DNA of 64,000 bases, from NCBI GenBank assembly GCA_902778265.1, contig CACYXI010000001.1:1-64000 (forward strand). The letters run 5' to 3'. Position 1 is the first letter of the stretch. Each line of letters begins with the position of its first letter. The position numbers and the translations under genes were made by a program. The DNA comes from an uncultured Bacteroidales bacterium (GTDB lineage Bacteria > Bacteroidota > Bacteroidia > Bacteroidales > Bacteroidaceae). The notes beneath the pieces were generated by a model. The model had not been told where the DNA came from and ran no database searches. It saw only the letters and a list, made by a program, of their open reading frames with translations. Below, piece by piece: positions 15,406 through 23,447 of this stretch.

Positions 15406-15459
15406 TATACTCTAATCGTTATTAACTTTTATTGTTTAACTCTCAAATATCAAAGCACT

Positions 15460-15867
15460 ATGAATGTATTTCAGTACGCCTTCACCGCAGAAGAAAATTG
15501 GAAAGCCAACCTTGCCGATATGACCGATTGGCGACCGCAATACACTTTTTACTCCGATTTCGGTATCGCTGAATTTTGCGAAGTCTATATGCACGATAGA
15601 AATGCAGTTCTCTCCACCTACCGCAATGTCATTAAAAATTGGGCAAGCGACTATAAGGCGCTAACCGAGATTATTCTTGTCCTTAACCATAAAATATGGG
15701 CATTTTACAATCGTGTGGATAGTGGCTATATGAAAGTGAGCAATCAGATTGCGGACTACTTTGCTAAACTCTATAACAAACTATATGAACAAGCGGTTGC
15801 CGAGTTCTTCAAACGATACGAAAACAACCCCACCGCGACCGACTATTATTATAGGGTTACCGACTGA
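15460..15867 (+). CDS. Hypothetical protein (135 aa)
   Basis: First plus-strand gene. It is helical and rich in Y, W and N. The start MNVFQYAF follows the degenerate element at 15390; the longer frame has no support. No family recognised. Confidence 0.6.
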   Translation: MNVFQYAFTAEENWKANLADMTDWRPQYTFYSDFGIAEFCEVYMHDRNAVLSTYRNVIKNWASDYKALTEIILVLNHKIWAFYNRVDSGYMKVSNQIADYFAKLYNKLYEQAVAEFFKRYENNPTATDYYYRVTD

Positions 15868-16395
15868 CAAAATGTCAGGGGTTGTCCGATGGGTGGCAAC
15901 CCCTCCCCTATTGCCTACCTACCCCCTCCCTCCCTGTGAACCCCCTTAACCCCCTCCCTGTTTAAGGGGGTCGCTTTCGGGCGAACTGTTTCGCGAACGC
16001 ATTAAACTCCGATTTTTCCACGGGCCCCCTTTTCTCTATGTGTTTCTCTCATTTTTGAAAATTTTTTCCCAAAAATTTTCCATATCCCTTACGGTCTATG
16101 AATGAACTTCAGGCGGTGAGCTGTGGTTCCTTTTTACCTTACCCCTTTTCTATGAAACTTTATTGTTTTTCCAAAAATTTTTACCTCAGGATTTTCCATA
16201 TAAAAAAACAAGCAGGGAAATTTCTTCTCTGCTGTTTAAATTCCATGGGTGTCTTTTCTATGGGAATAATAGACTTTCCAAAAAATTTTCCGCCAAATTT
16301 TTTGGCCCTGAGATTAACTCAGGTATGAACCGTGATATTGTTGTTGCTCCTGTGGTGGATTATTCGTCATCAGGTGAATAAGTCCATGTTTAGTT
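15868..16395. other. 528-nt intergenic region without a gene
   Basis: It holds a C-rich tract with hairpin CCCCCTCCCTGTTTAAGGGGG (15950-15970) and repeated AAAATTTT/TTTTCC blocks between 16050 and 16300. A short hairpin at 16211-16235 (AGCAGGGAAA...TTCTCTGCT) is also present. It separates the small-gene array from the next region. No coding sequence convinces me. Confidence 0.5.
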
Positions 16396-16725
16396 CTAAA
16401 GGTTTTCCTCAAGTTCTTTTAGGTCTTCTTCAAGTCTTTTTTGGAAGGATTCTTCGCCATCATCTCCGCTAAGGAGCCAATCTATGCGTTGTGCGTAGAT
16501 ATATGCTTTTTTTAGTATTTCAACTCCTTTCTTGAACTCTGCTATTGTTTCATCGGAATAACGCTTACCCCCTTCTTTAAAGAAATCCTTGTTGGCTTGT
16601 TCTTCCCAATCATACTCCGGATTCTCGAAGTATGGTTTATTGTTATTGTCAATTTCTTCTTGTATCCGCTCCCACATATCCCTAATGTGGTATTGCTGAT
16701 AATCACAAAGTGAACCTCCGCTCAT
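16396..16725 (-). CDS. Hypothetical protein (109 aa)
   Basis: Begins MSGGSLCDYQQYHI and ends in a Glu-rich helix. I have seen MSGGSxxYxxxxI-type openings in bacterial and phage proteins of unknown role. The gene overlaps the stop of the 134-aa gene by 4 nt (ATGA), so translation is probably coupled. Confidence 0.65.
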   Translation of the reverse strand: MSGGSLCDYQQYHIRDMWERIQEEIDNNNKPYFENPEYDWEEQANKDFFKEGGKRYSDETIAEFKKGVEILKKAYIYAQRIDWLLSGDDGEESFQKRLEEDLKELEENL

Positions 16726-17126
16726 AGTTGTTTGATTTTAGTTATGATATATTTCTTTTTGTCTTGTATGGAATAGATGGTTATCCCTTCTTTGAGAAGT
16801 TTCTTTTTCAGGACGTTATACATCCTTCGTGACATGATGCCATTAAAGGGAGAGGCAATCACTTCTATTCCGTCGTTTGAGAATACGCAGCAGTATTTAT
16901 CTTTGTCATCAAGGAGAATGGTATAGAGGAGTTCTCCTTCGGTGTCGCGCATTTCAAACCGATATAAGTGGCAATAGTTACATGCATACTGTAGTGAGTC
17001 GGCATATTCCACTGTTGTATTCCACATTCTTTTGTCGGTTAGGAAGGATGCGGTAAGGGGAACGACTATGGCTAAGACGAGAAAGAAGCCAAGAGCAACT
17101 AAAAAGTTGGTAGATTCTTGTTTCAT
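16722..17126 (-). CDS. Membrane-anchored hypothetical protein (134 aa)
   Basis: One N-terminal membrane segment (FLVALGFFLVLAIVVPLTASF, residues 8-28) is followed by a soluble domain of about 100 residues with four cysteines. Probably inner-membrane with the domain outside. Family not recognised. Confidence 0.65.
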   Translation of the reverse strand: MKQESTNFLVALGFFLVLAIVVPLTASFLTDKRMWNTTVEYADSLQYACNYCHLYRFEMRDTEGELLYTILLDDKDKYCCVFSNDGIEVIASPFNGIMSRRMYNVLKKKLLKEGITIYSIQDKKKYIITKIKQL

Positions 17127-17138
17127 TGTTTTGTTTTT

Positions 17139-17987
17139 CTATTCTTGAATTTTAATTGGTATCAGGGGGTTGACGGTGTTCAACACGCGATTACCTTCGT
17201 CTATTGCAATTTCTATTATTTCGGCATCGTCTTTATCTATATTGTCATTTTTAAGGTAGCCCTCCAAGGCATCTATGGATTTTTGTAGGGTGTTTAACAT
17301 TTGTGGTGTGAACTCGTCGCACTGTTCGTCGTCTTTAAGATATACAAAATAATCAACAATTGCCTTATGTCTGAACGCGGGGTGCTTTTTCTGAAGATAG
17401 AGGTCAAGAAGAGACTCTTCCGACTCATTCATTTTGTTTTCTACTTTTTTGAGGAAGTCGGAAACCTCCTTATTCAATTTTTCCTTAAGAAGTTCAAAGG
17501 ATAATCTATCGCGAAAGCCAAAAATAGTTTTTGTTTCAATATTCCCTTTGATTTTTCTTTTATAGTGATATTTGTCATTTTCAATTGGTTCAAAGGGGAT
17601 TGCTTCAAGATATAGACTAACAAACTCGGTCGGGATATTGAACGCATTTGCTTCACGGCAAAAGGCTTCTACTTTGCCGCTCGCTTCAATCCATATCCAC
17701 TTATTCCAATTGGTAACATTGTGTTCTATTATTAGCTTCAAAAGTTTTACGACACTTTCGTGGCGGTTGTCTTTAACACAAGTAGCCCCTACACATTTTT
17801 CGCCTCCGAGATATCTATTATATACGGTAACTGTAATGATTTCATTATCAAGGAACCCGATTTTATAAAAGGGGGATTTCTTAAGCATGTCCCTGATTGA
17901 TTCAAATCCCTTGAAACCACCTTTGCTTTCATAACCTTTTTGTAGAATATCCCATATTATTTCCTTGTTGGCGAGGATAAAATCCAT
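17139..17987 (-). CDS. GNAT-like protein joined in frame to the upstream ATPase (282 aa from first ATG)
   Basis: The first ATG gives 282 aa beginning MDFILANKEI. Residues 40-125 (VGATCVKDNRHESVVKLL and WIEASGKVEAFCREAN) resemble the GNAT-like fold seen in other phage proteins, but the match is weak. The frame is open for 60 codons upstream of this ATG, back to the TGA of the ATPase gene, without another ATG. That stretch encodes LNEIVSNSIKEIISE, a copy of the virion-targeting motif. The true protein is therefore probably longer, starting at a non-ATG codon or by TGA readthrough. Confidence 0.6.
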   Translation of the reverse strand: MDFILANKEIIWDILQKGYESKGGFKGFESIRDMLKKSPFYKIGFLDNEIITVTVYNRYLGGEKCVGATCVKDNRHESVVKLLKLIIEHNVTNWNKWIWIEASGKVEAFCREANAFNIPTEFVSLYLEAIPFEPIENDKYHYKRKIKGNIETKTIFGFRDRLSFELLKEKLNKEVSDFLKKVENKMNESEESLLDLYLQKKHPAFRHKAIVDYFVYLKDDEQCDEFTPQMLNTLQKSIDALEGYLKNDNIDKDDAEIIEIAIDEGNRVLNTVNPLIPIKIQE

Positions 17988-18167
17988 GTCGTCTTTATCA
18001 TTAGTGTCAAAAAATATTACCGAAAGGTTTTGACCCTTGTGGGTAAACTCGGAGATTTTGGTGGATTCACTAATAATCTCCTTTATGCTATTGGAGACGA
18101 TTTCATTGAGCCTCCGTTTTGTTATCTTAATTGGCCTTCTCGTTGTTATTGTTTTTTGCGGTTGTGG
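17988..18167 (-). other. Open in-frame extension carrying a targeting-type motif
   Basis: 60 sense codons lie between the ATPase stop (TGA, 18168-18170) and the ATG at 17987, all in one frame. They encode a basic stretch and then RRLNEIVSNSIKEIISE at extension positions 18-34. No ATG is in frame; ACG, ATA and ATT codons are. Confidence 0.55.
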
Positions 18168-19169
18168 TCAAAATTGGCATTCTTTTAAAATTTCCCTTGC
18201 TGCGTTGGTATAATCCTCGTCAAGGGAAATTAGGCTATAGCAAACGCGGTCGCTAATCGTCTTTGAGAGGACGAGGGGATTATGGGAGATGAGTATAATC
18301 TGATTATTGCAGGTTTTGAGAATCTGTGGTAGGATTTTGTTGTAAAGGAGGCTTGTGGTTGTGATATCAAGGCCATCGTCAATCTCATCAAGCAAGAGGG
18401 TAATGGGAGATTCAACATCATATTTCTTTTTGGTTTTAAGATAATCAAGCTCGCATTTATATATATTTGCCCAAAAGTCATTAACGCTATGCTTGTCAAT
18501 TGCAGTTTGCAGTTTGGCAACAATAGATGAAAGGCTTCTTGGCTGCGCACATATTGAATAAATCTTGGAGAACATAAAGGATGTCATTTGTCCACCTGAT
18601 GATTTACCCCTACTTATGTGATATGTGACTTCGGACATTACATCTCCGCCAAACACCATATCCGACATGACACCGAATGTAGAAAACATCGGATTACTCA
18701 TTGCGCTTGGTGTATAATAGTACAATGGCTCTCCGTCCCAATCAACGTTTGCCGTATTTTTTGCAATCTTTGCAATTATCTTGTTGATGCTCAGGCTTTT
18801 GGTCTCCCAATCACAGTCACCCGGTGTAAGCTCGCGTGTAAAACCACAGTCTTTGATAATGGCCGCCCCTGCTATTGCGCGGAGAATGGTTGTTTTCCCC
18901 GATGCATTGGGGCCAAAAAGGATGTTGACCTTTTTGTCGTCAAAGTGGAAGGTTTTCCCTACAAGATTCTTTGAGCATGATAGGGCATACTCATCCTTAT
19001 GGACCTCCCATTCCTTTATGTTTGCTTCGTATAATTTTTTGGCGTCATTAAACTCGTCATCACTCATATTACAATATTCGCGATACGAACGGTTCGGTTC
19101 TGTGGGGCGTTCAATGGTTTTATAAATATAACCATCGCCCTTGGTTGGAAATGTTGCTGACTTAATCAT
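18168..19169 (-). CDS. SMC/ABC-type (AAA15/21-like) ATPase (333 aa)
   Basis: The Walker A motif GPNASGKTT (about residues 69-77), signature-like SSGGQ, Walker B ITLLLDEIDDGLD and the switch histidine ISHNPL are all present, as in OLD/RecF-like ATPases. No long coiled coil is visible. The start MIKSATFPTKG is chosen because a TAnnTTTG promoter element lies in the longer frame. ATPases of this class often work with a partner encoded next door; here that is the GNAT-like frame directly downstream. A defence or counter-defence role is possible but not shown. Confidence 0.75.
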   Translation of the reverse strand: MIKSATFPTKGDGYIYKTIERPTEPNRSYREYCNMSDDEFNDAKKLYEANIKEWEVHKDEYALSCSKNLVGKTFHFDDKKVNILFGPNASGKTTILRAIAGAAIIKDCGFTRELTPGDCDWETKSLSINKIIAKIAKNTANVDWDGEPLYYYTPSAMSNPMFSTFGVMSDMVFGGDVMSEVTYHISRGKSSGGQMTSFMFSKIYSICAQPRSLSSIVAKLQTAIDKHSVNDFWANIYKCELDYLKTKKKYDVESPITLLLDEIDDGLDITTTSLLYNKILPQILKTCNNQIILISHNPLVLSKTISDRVCYSLISLDEDYTNAAREILKECQF

Positions 19170-19197
19170 TTTTTTTGCTTTTAACCGATAAACGCTA

Positions 19198-19205
19198 CAA
19201 ATATA
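19198..19205 (-). promoter_or_regulatory. Bacteroidota-type -7 element TATATTTG
   Basis: 29 nt upstream of the ATPase start, which it helps to define. Confidence 0.55.
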
Positions 19206-19218
19206 GCATATGTTTTCC

Positions 19219-19256
19219 AAAAAACAAAAAAAACCACAAGATTTCTCCTGTGGTTC
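19219..19256 (-). terminator. Intrinsic terminator
   Basis: Minus-strand hairpin ACCACAGGAGAAATCTTGTGGT followed by TTTTTTTT, downstream of the 207-aa gene. Confidence 0.75.
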
Positions 19257-19308
19257 TTAGTTCCCATATGTTTAATGCGGTGTTATTCGTTTGTGATGTT
19301 TAAAAATT

Positions 19309-19932
19309 TTAAAGAATTCGGGATACGCATTCTTTAACGAGAGCCCTCAATTCCTTTTCTCCGAAACGAATTTTGCTCTCTCCTATTTCGTAATGTCTCC
19401 AAACGTCTTTGCCTGACATGCCGTTAATTGTTGTGTTGGCTTTATTAGCAACCTGTAGTTTCTGCTGTTTCTCAAAAAGAGTCCAAAAGAAATCGTGGGG
19501 ATTGACTCCTGTATTAAGGGTGAGATATTCGGAAAGGGGGAGTTCTGCAACAAGAAAGGCGCTCTTGTCATCAGCACGCCTCTTAAAACCACAATCAAGA
19601 AACAAACGAACGTCTTTTGGGGAAATACCCACCCTTTTTACAAGCGCGTTGGCAAGAGGCTTAAGGTCTTCCTTGTTAGGAAAGTCTTCCCATGTGCTAA
19701 TTGCTTTTTCGTCAAGCCAAATCCTACCCCTGATGGAAATATCCTTATCTCCATATTTAGCTTCAAGGCCGTCGTGTTCGGAACCGCGAATGCCGAAGAA
19801 AACCGTGCCATCATTCTTAATAATAAAAGGAGCGGACGACATGCTTGTGTAGAAAAGCTTGGTGTCTCCCGCTTCTATGCTGAAGGGGCTCGCATTGATT
19901 GTGGTAAAATCGGTTGAATAGTAGAATTCCAT
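19309..19932 (-). CDS. Virion-targeted candidate with C-terminal motif (207 aa)
   Basis: The last 20 residues (IRFGEKELRALVKECVSRIL) are a copy of the shared targeting motif placed at the C-terminus; the terminal LxE is absent. The start MEFYYSTD is fixed by the ACTATTTAT element 17 nt upstream, which lies inside the longer frame. The rest is a mixed alpha/beta domain of unknown function. Confidence 0.75.
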   Translation of the reverse strand: MEFYYSTDFTTINASPFSIEAGDTKLFYTSMSSAPFIIKNDGTVFFGIRGSEHDGLEAKYGDKDISIRGRIWLDEKAISTWEDFPNKEDLKPLANALVKRVGISPKDVRLFLDCGFKRRADDKSAFLVAELPLSEYLTLNTGVNPHDFFWTLFEKQQKLQVANKANTTINGMSGKDVWRHYEIGESKIRFGEKELRALVKECVSRIL

Positions 19933-19948
19933 GACGCAACAATTTACT

Positions 19949-19957
19949 ATAAATAGT
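19949..19957 (-). promoter_or_regulatory. Candidate late promoter ACTATTTAT
   Basis: Exact copy, 17 nt upstream of the 207-aa motif gene, and divergent from the copy at 20062. Confidence 0.65.
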
Positions 19958-19978
19958 AAGAACCGTATAATTGTCAAT

Positions 19979-20018
19979 CCAAAACGAAATCGTTTTGGTC
20001 ATGAGTGCAACTCATGGA
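19979..20018. promoter_or_regulatory. Two hairpins between divergent late promoters
   Basis: CCAAAACGA-AA-TCGTTTTGG and ATGAGT-GCA-ACTCAT lie between the minus- and plus-strand ACTATTTAT elements. Role unknown. Confidence 0.4.
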
Positions 20019-20061
20019 TTGAACTTGAAGTTTCTTGTTCCTGCACGGAATCTAACTTTTG

Positions 20062-20071
20062 AACTATTTAT
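20062..20071 (+). promoter_or_regulatory. Candidate late promoter AACTATTTAT
   Basis: Exact copy, 20 nt upstream of the gene at 20092. Confidence 0.65.
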
Positions 20072-20091
20072 TAGGAAAGAAGTCCTAAGTT

Positions 20092-20544
20092 ATGAAGAAT
20101 ACAATTAAGTTAAACGAGTCGCAGCTAAGACGCATTGTCGCTGAGAGTGTAAAGAGTGTATTGAATGAAATCTCTTACGGAATGGCTCGTGATGCATTTA
20201 AAAAGGCGGGAGAAGACCTTGATAAAGGGAAAAATTTCCTTGACAAGAAGAAGATGGAGCGTTACGGTCGGCTCTACCAACATTTCGCAGATAGAAGCCG
20301 TGAAAACTTTGACCCCGATATGGACGTGCTCGTTTGCTTTGATGATGGTTGCAAACATTTCAAGGCCGGTGAATTGGAGGACAATTTTGAAATTACAGGA
20401 TATGTTGAACCAAGCCACAATAGCACATATGCGAATCAAAAGATGATTGGCTACCCGAGGTTGAAGGGCCTAATTGGTCCTATGTGGGACGGTGATAAGC
20501 TGCGGTATGAAACGCAGGCGGTATATGACACGCTGTCAATGTAA
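20092..20544 (+). CDS. Virion-targeted candidate with N-terminal motif (150 aa)
   Basis: Residues 4-26 (TIKLNESQLRRIVAESVK then SVLNE) are a clean copy of the targeting motif, ending in LNE. A basic domain of about 125 residues follows. If a T4-type prohead protease cuts after LxE, the released protein would start at about residue 27. No enzyme family recognised. Confidence 0.75.
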   Translation: MKNTIKLNESQLRRIVAESVKSVLNEISYGMARDAFKKAGEDLDKGKNFLDKKKMERYGRLYQHFADRSRENFDPDMDVLVCFDDGCKHFKAGELEDNFEITGYVEPSHNSTYANQKMIGYPRLKGLIGPMWDGDKLRYETQAVYDTLSM

Positions 20545-20612
20545 TTATTTCTGAAGCCATTGGGGTACCGATGGTTTTTTCTTTAACATTTTGGCTTGAA
20601 AGTTTTAAATAT

Positions 20613-21233
20613 ATGGGAAGAAGGGGAAAAAGTGTGCTTCGCAAAGAGGATGAAGCATTGTCTACAAGAATATCTGAATATCTTGACGAAAGTTTTTACC
20701 ATGAGGTAGGGAAAGAATTTGAAAGAGTCAATGACAGGGAGCGTCAGGTTAAGGGGGTTGATGTTATATTTGACATAGGGGATAAGCACTATGTGGCAGA
20801 TGAAAAGGCTGCTGTGAGATATAGAAATCTGAAAACTTTCAGTTTGGAGTTATCCTTTGTTAATAAAAGGGGAGAGGTCCAAGATGGTTGGCTCATAAGC
20901 GATAAAATGGAAAACAACTCATATGTTCTGATATGGGTGGACGAGCAGGATGGAAAGGAAAGTGTTACGATTGCATTGGTCATGAAGGAGAAAATTCTTC
21001 GGTATTTGAGGGACCTTGGTTGGACAAAGGATAATTTGGAACGCAAGATGTCCCTCATCAGGAATGGGGAATCGGAATATATGGGGAACATTTATCGGGA
21101 TGGATGCAAATTTAGTTTTTCTGAACAACTTGTTGAGAAACCGATTAATGTGCTATTGTCAAGGGATGCCTATCTGCAAATGGCAGATGTTGTGTGGTCG
21201 GGAAAAATCGGAAATGACAACTATTTATACTAA
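20613..21233 (+). CDS. Putative PD-(D/E)xK-type nuclease (206 aa)
   Basis: GVDVIFDIGDKHYVADEKAA gives an acidic residue followed by an ExK motif after a beta hairpin, and the next strand reads TFSLELSF. This matches the PD-(D/E)xK core order, though I cannot align it to a named family. The start MGRRGKSVLRK is preferred to an ATG 42 nt upstream. Its last codons contain the next gene's late promoter. Confidence 0.5.
   Translation: MGRRGKSVLRKEDEALSTRISEYLDESFYHEVGKEFERVNDRERQVKGVDVIFDIGDKHYVADEKAAVRYRNLKTFSLELSFVNKRGEVQDGWLISDKMENNSYVLIWVDEQDGKESVTIALVMKEKILRYLRDLGWTKDNLERKMSLIRNGESEYMGNIYRDGCKFSFSEQLVEKPINVLLSRDAYLQMADVVWSGKIGNDNYLY
21219..21228 (+). promoter_or_regulatory. Candidate late promoter AACTATTTAT
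   Basis: Exact copy lying inside the last codons (NYLY) of the nuclease-like gene, 19 nt upstream of the gene at 21248. Confidence 0.65.
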
Positions 21234-21247
21234 AATATTGTTTGAAA

Positions 21248-21706
21248 ATGAAAGATTTTTATTCGGTAGAAGACTATAAGGGGAGAACAGGAGAACCGGG
21301 TCAGGTTCGCTCCTATGATATGGGATATATCACAACATCGAACGCGGAGGTTGAGGCAAAAGAGATGGGGCTGTCTCTTGAGGAATATTTGGAGATGCTG
21401 TGGGATGAGGCGTCGTATGATGCTCCGTGGACGTGGGAAACACTTGGTAGCGGATATGGGCACCACGGCGACATTCTTTTTAGAAAACCTTACGATGGTG
21501 GGGAGTTGCGTTGTAAGGAAATCTTTGGTCAAATAATGTTTGATGTGTATCCTCCTTCGGAAGGTAGCTCTGCTGCGGCTCTTAAAATGAAGGAGAGCCA
21601 TAAGGTGACTGTAACCGAATCGGATATCCGAAGCCTTGTTGCTGAGAGTGTGAAAAGAGTGTTAAGGGAAGTTTCTGTGTCTGCTAATGGTATGTTTAAA
21701 AGGTAA
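21248..21706 (+). CDS. Virion-targeted candidate with C-terminal-region motif (152 aa)
   Basis: Residues 119-140 (VTVTESDIRSLVAESVKRVL then RE) are a full copy of the motif, followed by only 12 residues. The preceding 115 residues are unrecognised and rich in Y, G and E. A clear intrinsic terminator follows. Confidence 0.75.
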   Translation: MKDFYSVEDYKGRTGEPGQVRSYDMGYITTSNAEVEAKEMGLSLEEYLEMLWDEASYDAPWTWETLGSGYGHHGDILFRKPYDGGELRCKEIFGQIMFDVYPPSEGSSAAALKMKESHKVTVTESDIRSLVAESVKRVLREVSVSANGMFKR

Positions 21707-21754
21707 AGCAAAGCATGCGGAAGACGAGTAGTGGGCAGTGAATTTTAATGTACA

Positions 21755-21787
21755 AATCCATCGTATTTCTACGGTGGATTTTTTTGT
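21755..21787 (+). terminator. Intrinsic terminator
   Basis: Hairpin AATCCATCG...CGGTGGATT followed by a T run, downstream of the 152-aa gene. Confidence 0.75.
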
Positions 21788-21823
21788 TTTTAACAAAACA
21801 TTGTTTAACTTTGTTGCGCAATT

Positions 21824-21895
21824 GGCTCCATAGTTCAAGGGATAGAACGACGGTCTTCTAAACCCTAAATCTGCGTTCGAGTCGCAGTGGAGCTA
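21824..21895 (+). tRNA. tRNA-Arg(UCU)
   Basis: Cloverleaf with acceptor GGCTCCA/TGGAGCT, anticodon loop CTTCTAA and T-arm CTGCG-TTCGAGT-CGCAG. CCA is not encoded. Confidence 0.85.
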
Positions 21896-21956
21896 CAAAT
21901 TTAAAAAGTGAACTAAATATAGTTTGTAACTTTGGCAAAAATAATATATAAGAAAT

Positions 21957-22094
21957 ATGGTAGCAAACAGAGCAACATCAAGCGTGACCAATAGGGTCCA
22001 CAAGAAGCGCCCCGGCGTGATTTCCAAATGCAGAACATCAAAACTGAAAGGTTCAAAACACTACGTTAAGGCCTATAGGGGACAGGGACAATAA
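21957..22094 (+). CDS. Tiny very basic protein (45 aa)
   Basis: The frame has 10 K/R in its last 30 residues, with the segments VHKKRPGVISKCRTSKLKGS and YRGQGQ at the end. I recall similar small RPGVxxKxxTSKLKxSK proteins ending in RGQG in many phages, without a known role. The gene sits between two tRNA genes. It could be a nucleic-acid or ribosome binder. Confidence 0.65.
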   Translation: MVANRATSSVTNRVHKKRPGVISKCRTSKLKGSKHYVKAYRGQGQ

Positions 22095-22123
22095 AATCTA
22101 TGCCCATTAAAATGTGGGCATTT

Positions 22124-22277
22124 CGGGGTGTAGCTCAGTTGGTAGAGTGGGTGGTTTGGTTACAGTTAACCAATAGCTGAGAAATTGGTGAAGCGACACA
22201 ATATTGGGAGTTTCGTAAGTTCGAATCTTACGTGTCGCTCGACCATCAGGCCGCAGGTTCGAGTCCTGTCACCCCGA
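22124..22277 (+). tRNA. tRNA-Pro(UGG) interrupted in the anticodon loop
   Basis: Exon 1 (22124-22159) has acceptor CGGGGTG, the D-arm and anticodon stem GGTGG with loop TTTGG. Exon 2 (22241-22277) resumes with GA, stem CCATC, T-arm GCAGG-TTCGAGT-CCTGT and acceptor CACCCCG. Joined, the loop is TTTGGGA, as in ordinary tRNA-Pro(UGG). An 81-nt insert (22160-22240) separates the halves immediately 3' of the anticodon. One G-U pair is present in the anticodon stem. Confidence 0.75.
22160..22240 (+). other. 81-nt structured insert in tRNA-Pro (anticodon-loop insert, copy A)
   Basis: Starts TTACAGTTAA. Hairpin 1: CCAAT-[AGCTGAGAA]-ATTGG. A 7-bp stem GCGACAC (22193-22199) / GTGTCGC (22232-22238) encloses a perfect T-arm mimic GTAAG-TTCGAAT-CTTAC. 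The same layout with different paired bases occurs in the tRNA-Gln insert at 56570-56642. Confidence 0.7.
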
Positions 22278-22320
22278 CAATCTAAAGAAAAGTGATGGTG
22301 GATATCTGTGAATATTATGA

Positions 22321-22803
22321 TTAATCAATTTCTGCTTTTGCATCTTCCCTAACGAGGAATGTTTTGCCGTCGCTTTTTCTTTTCCACTTAATTCCGTCCT
22401 TGTAGACAAGTCCCTTCTTTTTGTCTTCTCTAACAATCTTCCTTGCGCAATCCTCGCACATCACGGTATACCAACCGTTTGTGCGCAGGCCTATATTTTC
22501 TTTGGTCCCACATATTTCACATGTGTTTTCTGCTTCTTTTTCCGCATCTTCAATTAGCGTTTCGATGCGGTTGATAACGTCTTGTGGGACGTTATCATAA
22601 GTCACATAGATGCGAAGGGTTGCAAACTTTTCCTTCACTTGGTCAACCCAAATCTTGGAGTCTTCGGGGGCGGTTTCGTTATATGCGATAATTTCCCTTA
22701 GTACCTTTTCTGCTATGGGTTTCCATCCGTCATCGACCTCAACACCAAACAAATCGAATGGTGTTTTGGGATAGGCAACATATTCTGTGTGCTTTTCTTC
22801 CAT
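22321..22803 (-). CDS. Zinc-ribbon conserved phage protein (160 aa)
   Basis: KEKFATLRIYVTYDN in the middle and a CEIC ... CEDC zinc ribbon with RTNGWYTVMC near the C-terminus match a widespread phage/bacterial family of unknown function. Its TACTTTTG promoter element ends 4 nt before the ATG, which suggests a leaderless mRNA. Confidence 0.7.
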   Translation of the reverse strand: MEEKHTEYVAYPKTPFDLFGVEVDDGWKPIAEKVLREIIAYNETAPEDSKIWVDQVKEKFATLRIYVTYDNVPQDVINRIETLIEDAEKEAENTCEICGTKENIGLRTNGWYTVMCEDCARKIVREDKKKGLVYKDGIKWKRKSDGKTFLVREDAKAEID

Positions 22804-22807
22804 GTTG

Positions 22808-22815
22808 CAAAAGTA
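22808..22815 (-). promoter_or_regulatory. Bacteroidota-type -7 element TACTTTTG (leaderless geometry)
   Basis: Reads TACTTTTGCAACATG on the minus strand. Confidence 0.5.
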
Positions 22816-22845
22816 AGAGAAAATCTAATACAACAAAAAATATTA

Positions 22846-23079
22846 TTACTCTTCGTTGGTGGTCGTCTTGCAACCTAAGGCTTCCAATTTCTCTTCGGCA
22901 AATTCTTGCATCGCTTGCAGAATTGTTTGTGGGTGCCATGTTGCACCAATTAATATGCCGTAGAAGGCATCAAGAATATCGTCAATACTAATGTCTTCGT
23001 GGTCCCATTCTACGATTTGCTTTGTTCCGTAGGAGCTCTCTAATGTCAGGCGGGAAAATGGTTCTTTTTCTTTATACAT
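22846..23079 (-). CDS. Small hypothetical protein (77 aa)
   Basis: Acidic and helical, with an alternative start 30 codons upstream judged unlikely because it overlaps the next gene. 13 nt from the stop of the 114-aa gene. Confidence 0.6.
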   Translation of the reverse strand: MYKEKEPFSRLTLESSYGTKQIVEWDHEDISIDDILDAFYGILIGATWHPQTILQAMQEFAEEKLEALGCKTTTNEE

Positions 23080-23092
23080 ATTTTTGATGGTT

Positions 23093-23437
23093 TTACTTTT
23101 GTTTGAGAACAGTTTCAACAATTGTTTTAATGGCAAGTTCAAAAGAATATGCCCAAAGGGGGTCTTCAAACATAACCGTTAAACCTGTGTCCGTTATGCG
23201 ATATGCCCTGATGTAATATGAGACGTGGCACGATAGTGAAAATGTAAAACTTGGTTCAAGGCTGATAACTATGTTATGTACGTCCCTCAGCCAATCAATT
23301 ACATCGGCATATGTGGGTGTGAGTTGTAGCTCTTCGCTTTCGCGAGAGGAGGCGTCTTTGGACGTATTGTCCTTAGTAAGCAGGTGGTATTTTAATAATG
23401 CCGCAAGTTCTGGGGTTACTCTTTTGCTGTATTCCAT
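23093..23437 (-). CDS. Hypothetical protein (114 aa)
   Basis: The start MEYSKRVTPEL leaves a short gap to the CofE-like gene. Helical N-terminal half, beta C-terminal half. Unrecognised. Confidence 0.6.
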   Translation of the reverse strand: MEYSKRVTPELAALLKYHLLTKDNTSKDASSRESEELQLTPTYADVIDWLRDVHNIVISLEPSFTFSLSCHVSYYIRAYRITDTGLTVMFEDPLWAYSFELAIKTIVETVLKQK

Positions 23438-23447
23438 AGCTGTTGTC

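Noticed and set aside
22160..22240. Reading the tRNA-Pro insert as a complete nested tRNA
   Set aside because: It has an acceptor-like stem and a T-arm, but no D-arm or anticodon arm between them (15 nt only).
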